Under the pieces are notes generated by a model. The model was not told where the DNA came from. It made no database searches and worked only from the letters and a program-made list of their open reading frames with translations. DNA of 6,213 nt from Anaerolineaceae bacterium (lineage in GTDB: Bacteria > Planctomycetota > Phycisphaerae > FEN-1346 > JAACEH01), in assembly GCA_011682595.1 (NCBI GenBank), contig JAACEH010000119.1, forward strand, positions 1 through 6,213, given 5' to 3'. Each line of letters opens with the position of its first letter. Position 1 is the first letter of the stretch. The position numbers were made by a program, and so were the translations under genes. Below, one piece after another: positions 1 to 6,034 of the stretch.

Positions 1-764
1 ACTGGCACATCGAGACGCATAAGGCCCAGGCCATTGCCGCCCGGTCGTACGCCCTGTATCACATGAAGAATGTGCCGCCGTCGCGGGATTTCGACGTTTA
101 CGCCGGCAGCGCCAAGAGCCAGGCCTACGGGGAAGGAACGGCATCGGAGAATGAGAAGTCCCGCCAAGCCGTCAAGGCGACTCGCGGCGTGGTGCTGATC
201 TACAATGACGGCGGCGGCGATCGGATCTTCGAGGCCTTCTATCACAGCACCTGCGGCGGTCGGACGGTGGCGGTTCAGGACTATTTCGCCGGCGGCAAGG
301 CGATCAAGCCGCTGGGCGGGGTCAAGTGCAACTACTGCGCAAAGAGCAAGCACTTCCGCTGGCAGTATCGGTTCAGCGCCGAGCAGTTGAGGAAGAACTT
401 TCTGAGCACCATTGGCGGCATGGAGGACCTGAAGCGGATCGGTCGCATCGAAGTCCTGGAAGAGGACCGGACAGCCGACGGCCGCGCGAAAATCGTCAGT
501 ATCTGGACCCCTGAGGAAGGGAGTCCGCGGTGGCCCGTGCCGGTCGCGGTGTTCAAGAAGCAGGCTCCCGCCGGTGTGAAATTCAAGACCGACCGTTTCA
601 CTGTTGGCTTGGACGGCAGCGAGGTGGTTGTCGAGGGGCGCGGTTTCGGTCACGGGATAGGCATGTGCCAGTTCGGCGCCGAAGAACAGGCCAGGCGAGG
701 CCGCCGGGCGGCGGGGATTCTCAACTACTATTACCCCGGCAGCAAACTGGTCAGGGTTTATTAA
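1..764 (+). CDS. SpoIID/LytB-domain protein, 5'-truncated
   Basis: This is the C-terminal part of a SpoIID/LytB-family protein. The frame is open from base 3, so the true start lies upstream and the ATG at 63 is internal. Visible in order: the family segment ETHKAQAIAARSYAL (12-56), whose Glu (12-14) aligns with the catalytic Glu of sporulation SpoIID; an FDVYAG...SQAYGEG stretch; HSTCGG (243-260); a CNYC pair (327-338) followed by an aromatic segment; and the C-terminal signature GRGFGHGIGMCQFGA (636-680), then ILNYYYPGSK near the TAA stop. SpoIID proteins are lytic transglycosylases that cut glycan strands lacking stem peptides; LytB is an amidase enhancer. His 243-245 with the nearby cysteines could bind metal (inference). 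A cell-wall role outside the cytoplasm is likely, but the signal peptide and any other N-terminal domain are off the window. The family is secure; the exact substrate and any link to sporulation are not. Confidence 0.9.
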   Translation, partial: WHIETHKAQAIAARSYALYHMKNVPPSRDFDVYAGSAKSQAYGEGTASENEKSRQAVKATRGVVLIYNDGGGDRIFEAFYHSTCGGRTVAVQDYFAGGKAIKPLGGVKCNYCAKSKHFRWQYRFSAEQLRKNFLSTIGGMEDLKRIGRIEVLEEDRTADGRAKIVSIWTPEEGSPRWPVPVAVFKKQAPAGVKFKTDRFTVGLDGSEVVVEGRGFGHGIGMCQFGAEEQARRGRRAAGILNYYYPGSKLVRVY

Positions 765-820
765 GCCGCCTGCAAAAAGGATTGAACGTCGGGGTGCCAT
801 GGTCTGGCGCAGGTGAGGCC

Positions 821-850
821 ATGACCCCGATTCTATCGGGGGGAGATAAT
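821..850 (+). promoter_or_regulatory. weak candidate sigma70-like promoter for tgt
   Basis: ATGACC (821-826, 4 of 6 matches to TTGACA) is separated by 18 bases from GATAAT (845-850, 5 of 6 matches to TATAAT). The -10 is one of the few AT-rich hexamers in this gap. Transcription would start near 857, leaving a leader of about 47 bases before the tgt ATG. The call is weak because the -35 is poor and the elements lie inside the inverted repeat. tgt could equally be expressed by readthrough from the upstream gene. Confidence 0.22.
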
Positions 851-877
851 CACGGCCTGACCTTCGGTCAGACCGTG
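851..877 (+). promoter_or_regulatory. compact hairpin competing with the long rod
   Basis: CACGG-c-CTGACC (851-862) pairs with GGTCAG-a-CCGTG (866-877) around a TTC loop: 11 pairs with one C-A mismatch. Its 3' arm overlaps the 3' arm of the 792-883 helix, so the two folds exclude each other, as in attenuators. It lies 26 bases upstream of the tgt ATG and is followed by GC-rich sequence rather than a U-tract. A transcript starting at the candidate promoter just upstream could form only this small hairpin, whereas readthrough RNA from the upstream gene could form the rod. Confidence 0.4.
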
Positions 878-903
878 GCACCCGCCGCCCGTCCTTGGAG
901 TTT

Positions 904-2016
904 ATGTTCGATTTCACCATCCATCATCGCGACCCGGCCGGCCTGGCCCGCGTGGGGGAGTTCACGACGCCTCACGGGTCGTTCAGGACGCCGGCCTTCA
1001 TGCCGGTCGGCACGCGGGCCACGGTCAAAGGCCTCCTGCCGCGCGACCTCAAAAGTCTGGGTTGCGAAATCCTGCTGGCCAACACCTACCACCTGGCCCT
1101 GCGTCCGGGGGCCGAGGTGGTCCGCAACCTGGGCGGCCTGCACGGCATGATGGGCTGGGAGGGCCCCGTCCTGACCGACTCGGGCGGCTACCAGGTATTC
1201 AGCCTGGCCCGCTTACGGACCATCGATGACCGGGGCGTCGAGTTTCGCAGCCACATCGACGGGGCCTCGCTGAAAATGACGCCCGAGAGCTGCATGAAGC
1301 TGCAGGCCGAGATCGGGGCCGACATCATCATGGCCCTGGACCAGTGCCCCCCGTACCCGGCCTCGCGCAGCGAAGTCGAGGAAGCGACCGAGCGGACGTT
1401 GCTGTGGGCCGGCCGCTGCCGGGAGGCCCACCAGGGGAGCGACCGCCAGGCCCTGTTTCCGATCGTCCAGGGCGGCGAGTTTGACGAATTGCGGTCCCAG
1501 GCGGCCCGGCGTCTGGTGGCCGAGGTGCCGTCGCCGGGCTATGCCATTGGCGGCGTCAGCGTCGGCGAGCCGCACAAAGTGATGATGCGAGCCGTCGAGA
1601 CCAGCGTGGCCGAACTTCCCCAGGACCGGCCGCGGTACCTGATGGGCGTCGGCCGGCCGGAGGACATCCTGGGGGCCATCGGCCGCGGGGTGGACATGTT
1701 CGATTGTGTTCTTCCGACGCGTAACGGGCGGAACGCCTCGGCCTTCACTTTCTCGGGGACGGTCCGGTTGCGGAACCAGCGGCACGAGCGGTCCAGCGGG
1801 CCGATTGAGCCGGGCTGCGACTGTCCGGCCTGCCTGGGGTTCTCTCGCGGGGCGATCCGTCACTGGTTCCAGGTGGGCGAAATGTTGGGTCCGATCCTGG
1901 TGAGTCTGCACAATTTGCGGTTTTTTACCCGGTTTATGGAGCAAATTCGCGAGGCAATCGCTGCCGGGCGGCTGGCCGAGTACGAAAAAGAGTTCCTGAA
2001 AAGCGTTGATTCATGA
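904..2016 (+). CDS. tgt: tRNA-guanine transglycosylase (queuine tRNA-ribosyltransferase)
   Basis: Tgt exchanges guanine 34 in the anticodon of Asp, Asn, His and Tyr tRNAs for the queuosine precursor preQ1, in the cytoplasm. The 370-residue product has the usual bacterial length and all key motifs: TPAFMPVGT (29-37), LLANTYHLALRPG (57-69), TDSGGYQ with catalytic Asp92, ALDQCPPYPA (144-153), VQGG (188-191), GGVSVGE (216-222), MFDCVLPTRNGRN with the nucleophilic Asp267, and the zinc site C305-x-C307-x2-C310 with His336. Cys148 and Val220 match positions that in the Zymomonas enzyme favour preQ1 over queuine, so it should be the normal bacterial type. I chose ATG at 904, which gives the typical MFDF N-terminus, with GGAG (897-900) only 3 bases upstream. 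An in-frame TTG at 895 would add three residues but has no ribosome-binding site. tgt next to yajC-secDF is a classic arrangement; queA, often beside it, is not in the window. Confidence 0.98.
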   Translation: MFDFTIHHRDPAGLARVGEFTTPHGSFRTPAFMPVGTRATVKGLLPRDLKSLGCEILLANTYHLALRPGAEVVRNLGGLHGMMGWEGPVLTDSGGYQVFSLARLRTIDDRGVEFRSHIDGASLKMTPESCMKLQAEIGADIIMALDQCPPYPASRSEVEEATERTLLWAGRCREAHQGSDRQALFPIVQGGEFDELRSQAARRLVAEVPSPGYAIGGVSVGEPHKVMMRAVETSVAELPQDRPRYLMGVGRPEDILGAIGRGVDMFDCVLPTRNGRNASAFTFSGTVRLRNQRHERSSGPIEPGCDCPACLGFSRGAIRHWFQVGEMLGPILVSLHNLRFFTRFMEQIREAIAAGRLAEYEKEFLKSVDS

Positions 2017-2034
2017 GCCGCCAACGGCTATAGT
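2006..2034 (+). promoter_or_regulatory. candidate sigma70-like promoter for yajC-secDF
   Basis: TTGATT (2006-2011, 4 of 6 consensus matches) and TATAGT (2029-2034, 5 of 6) are separated by exactly 17 bases, the optimal spacing. The -35 overlaps the last codons of tgt. Predicted initiation near 2041 gives a leader of about 48 bases before the yajC ATG. This is the best promoter match in the window and would let yajC and secDF be transcribed independently of tgt. AGCCG/CGGCT (2016-2029) is a small inverted repeat within the spacer. Confidence 0.45.
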
Positions 2035-2041
2035 ACGCGGC

Positions 2042-2059
2042 CTGCGTCCACGGATGCAG
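2042..2059 (+). promoter_or_regulatory. small stem-loop in the yajC leader
   Basis: CTGCGTC (2042-2048) pairs with GATGCAG (2053-2059) over 7 pairs, one a G-T wobble, around a CACG loop. If transcription starts near 2041 this hairpin would sit at the extreme 5' end of the mRNA, a position known to protect messages from decay. The following ACCTTTTCC has only four T residues, so it could at best be a weak terminator behind tgt. Confidence 0.3.
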
Positions 2060-2076
2060 ACCTTTTCCAGCTTAGC

Positions 2077-2083
2077 AAAGGAG
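2077..2083 (+). promoter_or_regulatory. yajC ribosome binding site
   Basis: AAAGGAG lies 5 bases before the ATG at 2089. It is a near-perfect Shine-Dalgarno sequence, the strongest in the window, and it fixes the yajC start. Confidence 0.8.
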
Positions 2084-2088
2084 AGTTT

Positions 2089-2580
2089 ATGTCCAGTTCA
2101 TTTCTTTTGGCCCAGGCGACGCCCGATGCGGCGCCGAAGCCCGCCGAGACCACGGGCGGCGAGACTGCCGCCCCAGCCGGGAAGCCCGCCGAGACGGCGA
2201 CGGCTCCCGGGGAGAAAACCGGGACCCAGACCAAGACAGCCGCCGAGGGCTCACCGCCCGAGACGACCGACAAGAAGCCGTCGGGCGGCCTGTTCGGCGG
2301 CAGTTTTCTCCTGCCGGTGATGATGATCCTGGTTTTGATGTACTTTATCCTTTTCCGGCCGCAGCGCAAGCAGGAGAAGAAGCGCCGCGAGATGCTGGGC
2401 GCCATGGAGAAGAACAACCAGGTGATGACCATCGGCGGCATCCACGGCATCATCTACTCGGTTGGCGACACGGACGTGGTTCTGAAGATCGACGAGCGTA
2501 ACGACGTCCGAATCCGGGTCTCGAAGTCGCACATCGGCCGCGTGGTGACCGACCAGGAACAGATGAAGCAGGGGGGATAA
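2089..2580 (+). CDS. yajC: YajC, preprotein translocase accessory subunit
   Basis: YajC is a small single-span inner-membrane protein that associates with SecDF and the SecYEG translocon. The 163-residue product has the family layout: one membrane segment (about 72-89), directly followed by the signature FRPQRKQEKKRREM (89-102), and a small cytoplasmic domain with NNQVMTIGGIHGII (109-122) and a C-terminal beta-rich part. The usual family length is about 85-115 residues. The excess is an N-terminal Pro/Ala/Thr/Glu-rich stretch (about residues 10-66) that is probably disordered and extracytoplasmic and contains KPAET twice. The first residues (MSSSFLLAQAT) resemble the short N-terminus of ordinary YajC, so the extension looks inserted between that and the membrane helix. 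The AAAGGAG site confirms the start. It sits 72 bases after tgt and 187 bases before secDF, consistent with shared function with SecDF. Confidence 0.93.
   Translation: MSSSFLLAQATPDAAPKPAETTGGETAAPAGKPAETATAPGEKTGTQTKTAAEGSPPETTDKKPSGGLFGGSFLLPVMMILVLMYFILFRPQRKQEKKRREMLGAMEKNNQVMTIGGIHGIIYSVGDTDVVLKIDERNDVRIRVSKSHIGRVVTDQEQMKQGG
2137..2195 (+). repeat. 14-bp direct repeat inside the yajC linker
   Basis: AAGCCCGCCGAGAC occurs at 2137-2150 and again at 2182-2195, offset by 45 bases (15 codons), encoding KPAET at residues 17-21 and 32-36. The DNA match is exact, which fits expansion of the low-complexity linker by local duplication, although codon bias in a repetitive peptide could also contribute. 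Confidence 0.5.
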
Positions 2581-2586
2581 ATAGTT

Positions 2587-2617
2587 CCGGATGGCTGCGC
2601 ATTTTGTGTGCATCCGG
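2587..2617 (+). promoter_or_regulatory. stem-loop directly downstream of yajC
   Basis: CCGGATG (2587-2593) pairs with CATCCGG (2611-2617). The stem can extend inward with small bulges through C2595-G2610 and GCGCA (2597-2601) with TGTGT (2605-2609), around a TTT loop. It starts 6 bases after the yajC stop. No T-run follows (TTGTGACAAG), so it is not a standard terminator. It could stabilise or process the yajC 3' end, or partly uncouple secDF from yajC. Confidence 0.4.
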
Positions 2618-2746
2618 TTGTGACAAGCCGCAGTGAGGTCGGTCATCAATTCGCACGCGGCAGCAAAGAGTCTCGAGTCAGAGAACACCAGAGTCCCACA
2701 ACGGTCGGGCAAAAGCCTGAAGCGCCGGGGCAGGGCTCTGGAGTTC

Positions 2747-2754
2747 AGAAGGGA
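2747..2754 (+). promoter_or_regulatory. weak secDF ribosome binding site
   Basis: AGAAGGGA is the only purine-rich candidate before the secDF ATG, at a long spacing of 13 bases. An in-frame TAG at 2756-2758 excludes an earlier start, so the ATG at 2768 stands even though the site is suboptimal. Confidence 0.4.
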
Positions 2755-2767
2755 ATAGTCAACCACC

Positions 2768-5700
2768 ATGAATCGAACTGTCCTCTGGTGTACGCTGCTG
2801 TTTGTGGGCCTGATGGTCGCCGTCCCGGCGATACAGCTCGCGGTGGAGCCCAAGCCGGCCGAAGCCGTCACGAGATACTTCACCCTGGGCATCGACCTGC
2901 AGGGCGGCACGAGCCTGGTCTACGAAGTCGGCAGCGGCCGCGATCTCAAGGACATCATCAGGATCCTCAAGGACCGAGTTGACCCGACGGGCACGAAGAA
3001 CTATCGGATCAGTCCGCGCGTCGGCGGCAAGAGAATCGAAGTGGTCATGGCCGGTGTCGATCCGGAAGAGGTGCGGGCCGTCAAGAGGTTGATCAGCCGC
3101 AACGGCGTGCTGGCTTTTCGCATTCTGGCGGACCCGAAAGATGTGGGCAACTATGAAGAGTTGGCCAGGCGGCGACTCGACGGAGTCGAGGCAACCGACA
3201 AGAAGTACGAGTGGATACCCCTGAAGTACAATTCCACGAGCACCTGGTATCAGGCGGCCCGCTTTCTCGGGTACCCGACCGACAAGAGAAGTCGCAAGGC
3301 ACTGGTGTCCCGCGAGGAGGCGATGAAGAAGTTCGCCAACGGGGGGGTGATCTATGTCATCCACCCCGTGGGAGCGGCCATCCGGCTGGGGGCAAAGACC
3401 CTCGTCGTGTCGGACAGGCAGGATGAACCGGAGACTGCCGCCGAGAAGCCCGCCCCCGACCAGGAGCAGCAGGAGCAAGCTGCCCAGGACCAGCCGCAAA
3501 CGGATCCGGCGGCGGACTCAGCGGCCGGCCCCGAGGGATTGGGCGCCGGGGTGGCGGACATCGAGGTGCTGGTCCTGCGTGACACGCCACCGGTGGGCGG
3601 CGACGATTTTTCGCGGACCGGCAAGGACATGAGAAACGCCTCGCCGATCATCTCCTTCACCATGAAGAACACAGCCCGGCCCCGCCTGGCCGCCCTGACC
3701 CGCAAGAACGTCAAGAAGCGGATGGCCATTGTCCTGGACGGCAAGGTCACCAGCGCTCCGACCATCAAGAGCGAACTGCGGGGCGGCGGAATCATCGAAG
3801 GCTACGATTCCCCGAAAGAGCGCGACGAAGTGCTGTCGGTCCTGCAGTCAGGTACGCTGGACGTGCCGCTGACCCTGCTCTCGGAACGCACCCTGGGGCC
3901 GGAACTCGGGAAAGACAACATCGCTCGCGGGTTGAGAGCTTCCCTCTACTCGCTGTCGGTGGTGCTGGTTTTCATGGCTGCATACTATCTGGCGGCTGGT
4001 CTGGTGGCTGACATCGCCGTGCTGCTGAACCTGCTGATTGTGATCCTCATCATGCATGGCATGCAGGGCGTCTGGACACTGCCCGGCATCGCCGGCCTGA
4101 TCCTGACCGTCGGCATGTCGGTCGACGCCAACGTGCTGATCTTCGAGCGCATCCGCGAGGAACTGTCCCGGGGCAGCAGCGTCCGCCTGGCCATACGCAA
4201 CGGCTACTCGCGAGCCCTGCCGGCCATTTTCGACGGCAACCTGACCACCTTCCTGACCGGCGTCATCCTGGTCTGGTTCGGCAACCCCGAGGTCAAGGGC
4301 TTCGCCATCGTCCTGTGTATCGGCCTGGCGACCAGTATGTTCACAGCCCTGCTGGTCACCCGGGCGGTCTTCGAATTGCTGCAGGGGGCCGGGCTGTTGG
4401 GCAAGATGCGGATGGCCCCGCGGCTGGTCAAGGCCGGCAACATCAACTTCACACGCATCGCCAAGGTGGCCTTTGTCGTGAGCATCATCCTGGTGGTGGC
4501 CAGCGTCGTCGGCAGCATCAAGGTCGGCCAGGAAAAGTACGGACTCGGGTTCCGTGGCGGAACGGCCCTGGAACTGAAATTCTCCGAGCAGATGGGCATC
4601 GAAGATGTTCGCCGCCGGGTCGCCGAACTCGACACCGGTACGGTCATCACCTTCACCATGGCCGAGGCGACCGATCTGCAGGAGCTTCGCGACAAGATCA
4701 CCGGCCTTGGTCCCCAGTATGCCTCGGCGATTGTCACTGAGGTCAAACTCAGCGAAAAAGATAATACGGAGCGCAACTTCCGGGTCCAGGTCTTCAACAT
4801 CGATGGGGCCAGGGCTGTGGCCGATATCTCGGCCGCCCTGAAACTGGCCGGAGAGCCCAGGAGCAAGAAGGCTGCGGACCTGGGCATGGGATATGCCAAG
4901 GCGGTCGTGCAGCCGATGAGGTATGTCGGCGAGGTTAAACAGGACCTGCGTTACTCGATCCAAGTGATGAGCGACCAGGACGATATAGTCAAGCAGACCC
5001 TCCGCCAAGAGTTCAAGGACGTCCTGGAGGTCAGCGAACTGCAGGTCAAGGTCGATACCCGGATCCTGACCAAGGAGCGGGTCCTCCAGATGCAGAACGC
5101 CCCCCTGGCCGGCGCCGAAGCTTCAACCAGCAAGTTGATTTTGAGCGAGTATCTCAAGTACGTCGGGGCACTGGAGTCGACGGTTGAACTGGTTGGCCAA
5201 GGAACCACGGCTCAGCAGATAGGCAAGGACATCGACCACTACCTTCAGCAGCAGGAGCCCGACAAGGTGGCTTTTCTGCGTGAGGTCCGCTTGGCGCCGG
5301 ACGCCGAAAAACGGCCGGGCGGCTACTCGAAATTCATAGTCTACGTCTATGATGTCATCAGGACGACCGACCAGAAGCAGGCTGAGGCCCTGAAAGATTC
5401 CTGGCAGAAGACGCTGCGCACCGCCATCTCGAAGCCTCCAGCCCTGGTCTCCACCAAGATCGCCCAGAGCATCGGGGCCGAGTCGAAACTCCAGGCCCTT
5501 TATGCCGCCGGGGTGTCGCTCGGCGTGATTATCCTCTACATCTGGTTCCGTTTCGCCCGGGTCTCCTACGGTTTCGCCGCGGTCTGTGCACTGGTTCACG
5601 ACGTGGCGATCGTCCTGGGCATGGTCATCCTGTTCTCCTGGCTGGGACGCGACGTCCCCTTCATCGGGGAGATGAAAATCGACCTGCCCATGATCGGGGC

Positions 5701-6034
5701 CTTCCTGACGCTGATCGGCTATTCGCTCAATGACACCATCGTCGTCTTCGACCGCATTCGCGAAAACCGCGGCAAGTTCGGCGAACTGTCCGAATCGGTG
5801 GTCAACAAATCGATCAACCAGACGCTGTCCCGGACGATATTGACCTCGGCCACCACGCTGGCGGTCGTTGTGATCCTTTACTTCTTCGCCGGCGAGCAGT
5901 CGGCCGTTCACGGCTTCGCGTTCGTCCTGTCGTTCGGCGTCATCTGGGGAACCTACTCATCAGTCGTCATCGCCAGCCCGCTGCTGCTGTGGCTTCGCCG
6001 CAAGAGCAAGACCCCCGGCGCCTCGCTGCGGTGA
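2768..6034 (+). CDS. secDF: SecDF fusion, protein-export membrane protein
   Basis: SecDF is a 12-helix RND-type membrane protein that uses the proton or sodium gradient to complete Sec-dependent export. Here SecD and SecF form one 1088-residue chain. SecD half: first membrane helix (about 4-22), GIDLQGG (41-47), the extracytoplasmic domain with IVLDGKVTSAP (321-331) and SGTLDVPL (361-368), then helices across about 391-536 with SVDANVLIFERIREE (451-465), whose Asp453 matches the ion-relay Asp of SecD. SecF half begins near 555: helix at 565-583, GLGFRGGTALEL (592-603), a very long extracytoplasmic region, then helices from about 908 to 1075 with the LNDTIVVFDRIREN signature (987-1000; Asp989) and Arg1022 in NQTLSRT, matching the other relay residues. 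Oddities: a Gln/Glu/Ala/Pro-rich linker at about 219-260; about 325 residues between the first two SecF helices where about 100 is usual; and Gly594 where SecF normally has Asp. Stop is TGA. The relay residues are intact, so it should be functional. Confidence 0.97.
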   Translation: MNRTVLWCTLLFVGLMVAVPAIQLAVEPKPAEAVTRYFTLGIDLQGGTSLVYEVGSGRDLKDIIRILKDRVDPTGTKNYRISPRVGGKRIEVVMAGVDPEEVRAVKRLISRNGVLAFRILADPKDVGNYEELARRRLDGVEATDKKYEWIPLKYNSTSTWYQAARFLGYPTDKRSRKALVSREEAMKKFANGGVIYVIHPVGAAIRLGAKTLVVSDRQDEPETAAEKPAPDQEQQEQAAQDQPQTDPAADSAAGPEGLGAGVADIEVLVLRDTPPVGGDDFSRTGKDMRNASPIISFTMKNTARPRLAALTRKNVKKRMAIVLDGKVTSAPTIKSELRGGGIIEGYDSPKERDEVLSVLQSGTLDVPLTLLSERTLGPELGKDNIARGLRASLYSLSVVLVFMAAYYLAAGLVADIAVLLNLLIVILIMHGMQGVWTLPGIAGLILTVGMSVDANVLIFERIREELSRGSSVRLAIRNGYSRALPAIFDGNLTTFLTGVILVWFGNPEVKGFAIVLCIGLATSMFTALLVTRAVFELLQGAGLLGKMRMAPRLVKAGNINFTRIAKVAFVVSIILVVASVVGSIKVGQEKYGLGFRGGTALELKFSEQMGIEDVRRRVAELDTGTVITFTMAEATDLQELRDKITGLGPQYASAIVTEVKLSEKDNTERNFRVQVFNIDGARAVADISAALKLAGEPRSKKAADLGMGYAKAVVQPMRYVGEVKQDLRYSIQVMSDQDDIVKQTLRQEFKDVLEVSELQVKVDTRILTKERVLQMQNAPLAGAEASTSKLILSEYLKYVGALESTVELVGQGTTAQQIGKDIDHYLQQQEPDKVAFLREVRLAPDAEKRPGGYSKFIVYVYDVIRTTDQKQAEALKDSWQKTLRTAISKPPALVSTKIAQSIGAESKLQALYAAGVSLGVIILYIWFRFARVSYGFAAVCALVHDVAIVLGMVILFSWLGRDVPFIGEMKIDLPMIGAFLTLIGYSLNDTIVVFDRIRENRGKFGELSESVVNKSINQTLSRTILTSATTLAVVVILYFFAGEQSAVHGFAFVLSFGVIWGTYSSVVIASPLLLWLRRKSKTPGASLR

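Larger units (their letters stand above)
792..883 (+). promoter_or_regulatory. long imperfect inverted repeat / rod-like RNA hairpin upstream of tgt
   Basis: Bases 792-808 pair with 867-883 as an uninterrupted 17-bp helix that includes two G-U wobbles (800/875 and 807/868). After a small internal loop the helix resumes: 811-814 with 860-863, a G-G mismatch (815/859), then 816-820 with 854-858. It is capped by a 6-bp hairpin, 825-830 with 836-841. In total about 32 pairs fold 92 bases into one rod. There is no T-run behind it, so it is a poor intrinsic terminator. It ends 13 bases before the tgt GGAG. Possible roles are an RNase III-type processing site or mRNA 3'-end stabiliser between the SpoIID-family gene and tgt, a leader controlling tgt, or a palindromic REP/MITE-like repeat. 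The structure is read directly from the sequence; the role is inference. Confidence 0.6.
2581..2767 (+). other. 187-base yajC-secDF gap without a supported gene
   Basis: Apart from the stem-loop at its start and a weaker GCCGC/GCGGC pair (2627-2631 with 2657-2661), I see no gene and no convincing promoter. TTGTGA (2618-2623) has no good partner -10. A GTG-initiated frame from 2608 runs out of frame into secDF and looks like a shadow. The gap is long for a yajC-secD junction, which is usually tight, so it may hold regulation specific to secDF. Confidence 0.5.

Noticed and set aside
895..903. TTG at 895 as the tgt start
   Set aside because: It has no Shine-Dalgarno sequence and would place GGAG inside the coding region. 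ATG 904 gives the normal MFDF N-terminus.
780..903. preQ1 riboswitch in front of tgt
   Set aside because: Biologically attractive because Tgt uses preQ1, but I see no small pseudoknot hairpin with an A-rich tail as in class I, and nothing that matches my knowledge of the other classes. The region is instead a long rod-like hairpin.
530..1150. Plus-strand frame spanning the end of the SpoIID-family gene, the gap and tgt (206 codons)
   Set aside because: It overlaps two well-supported genes in another frame and encodes Arg/Gly-rich sequence without domains.
1213..1944. Minus-strand open frame (243 codons) opposite tgt
   Set aside because: Shadow of tgt. Its composition is dominated by Arg, Pro, His and Ala with no motif.
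2608..2982. GTG-started frame across the yajC-secDF gap as a leader or export-sensing arrest peptide
   Set aside because: It has no ribosome-binding site, overlaps secDF by over 200 bases in another frame, has no N-terminal hydrophobic signal, and continues only because of secDF codon bias.
3848..5008. Long open frame on the minus strand (386 codons) inside secDF
   Set aside because: It lies wholly opposite secDF, which has full family conservation. The product is His/Asp/Gln-rich, typical of antisense frames in GC-rich coding DNA, and shows no recognisable domain.
5123..5911. Minus-strand open frame (262 codons) opposite the SecF half
   Set aside because: Shadow of secDF with Asp/Gly/Gln-rich low-information sequence and no domain.
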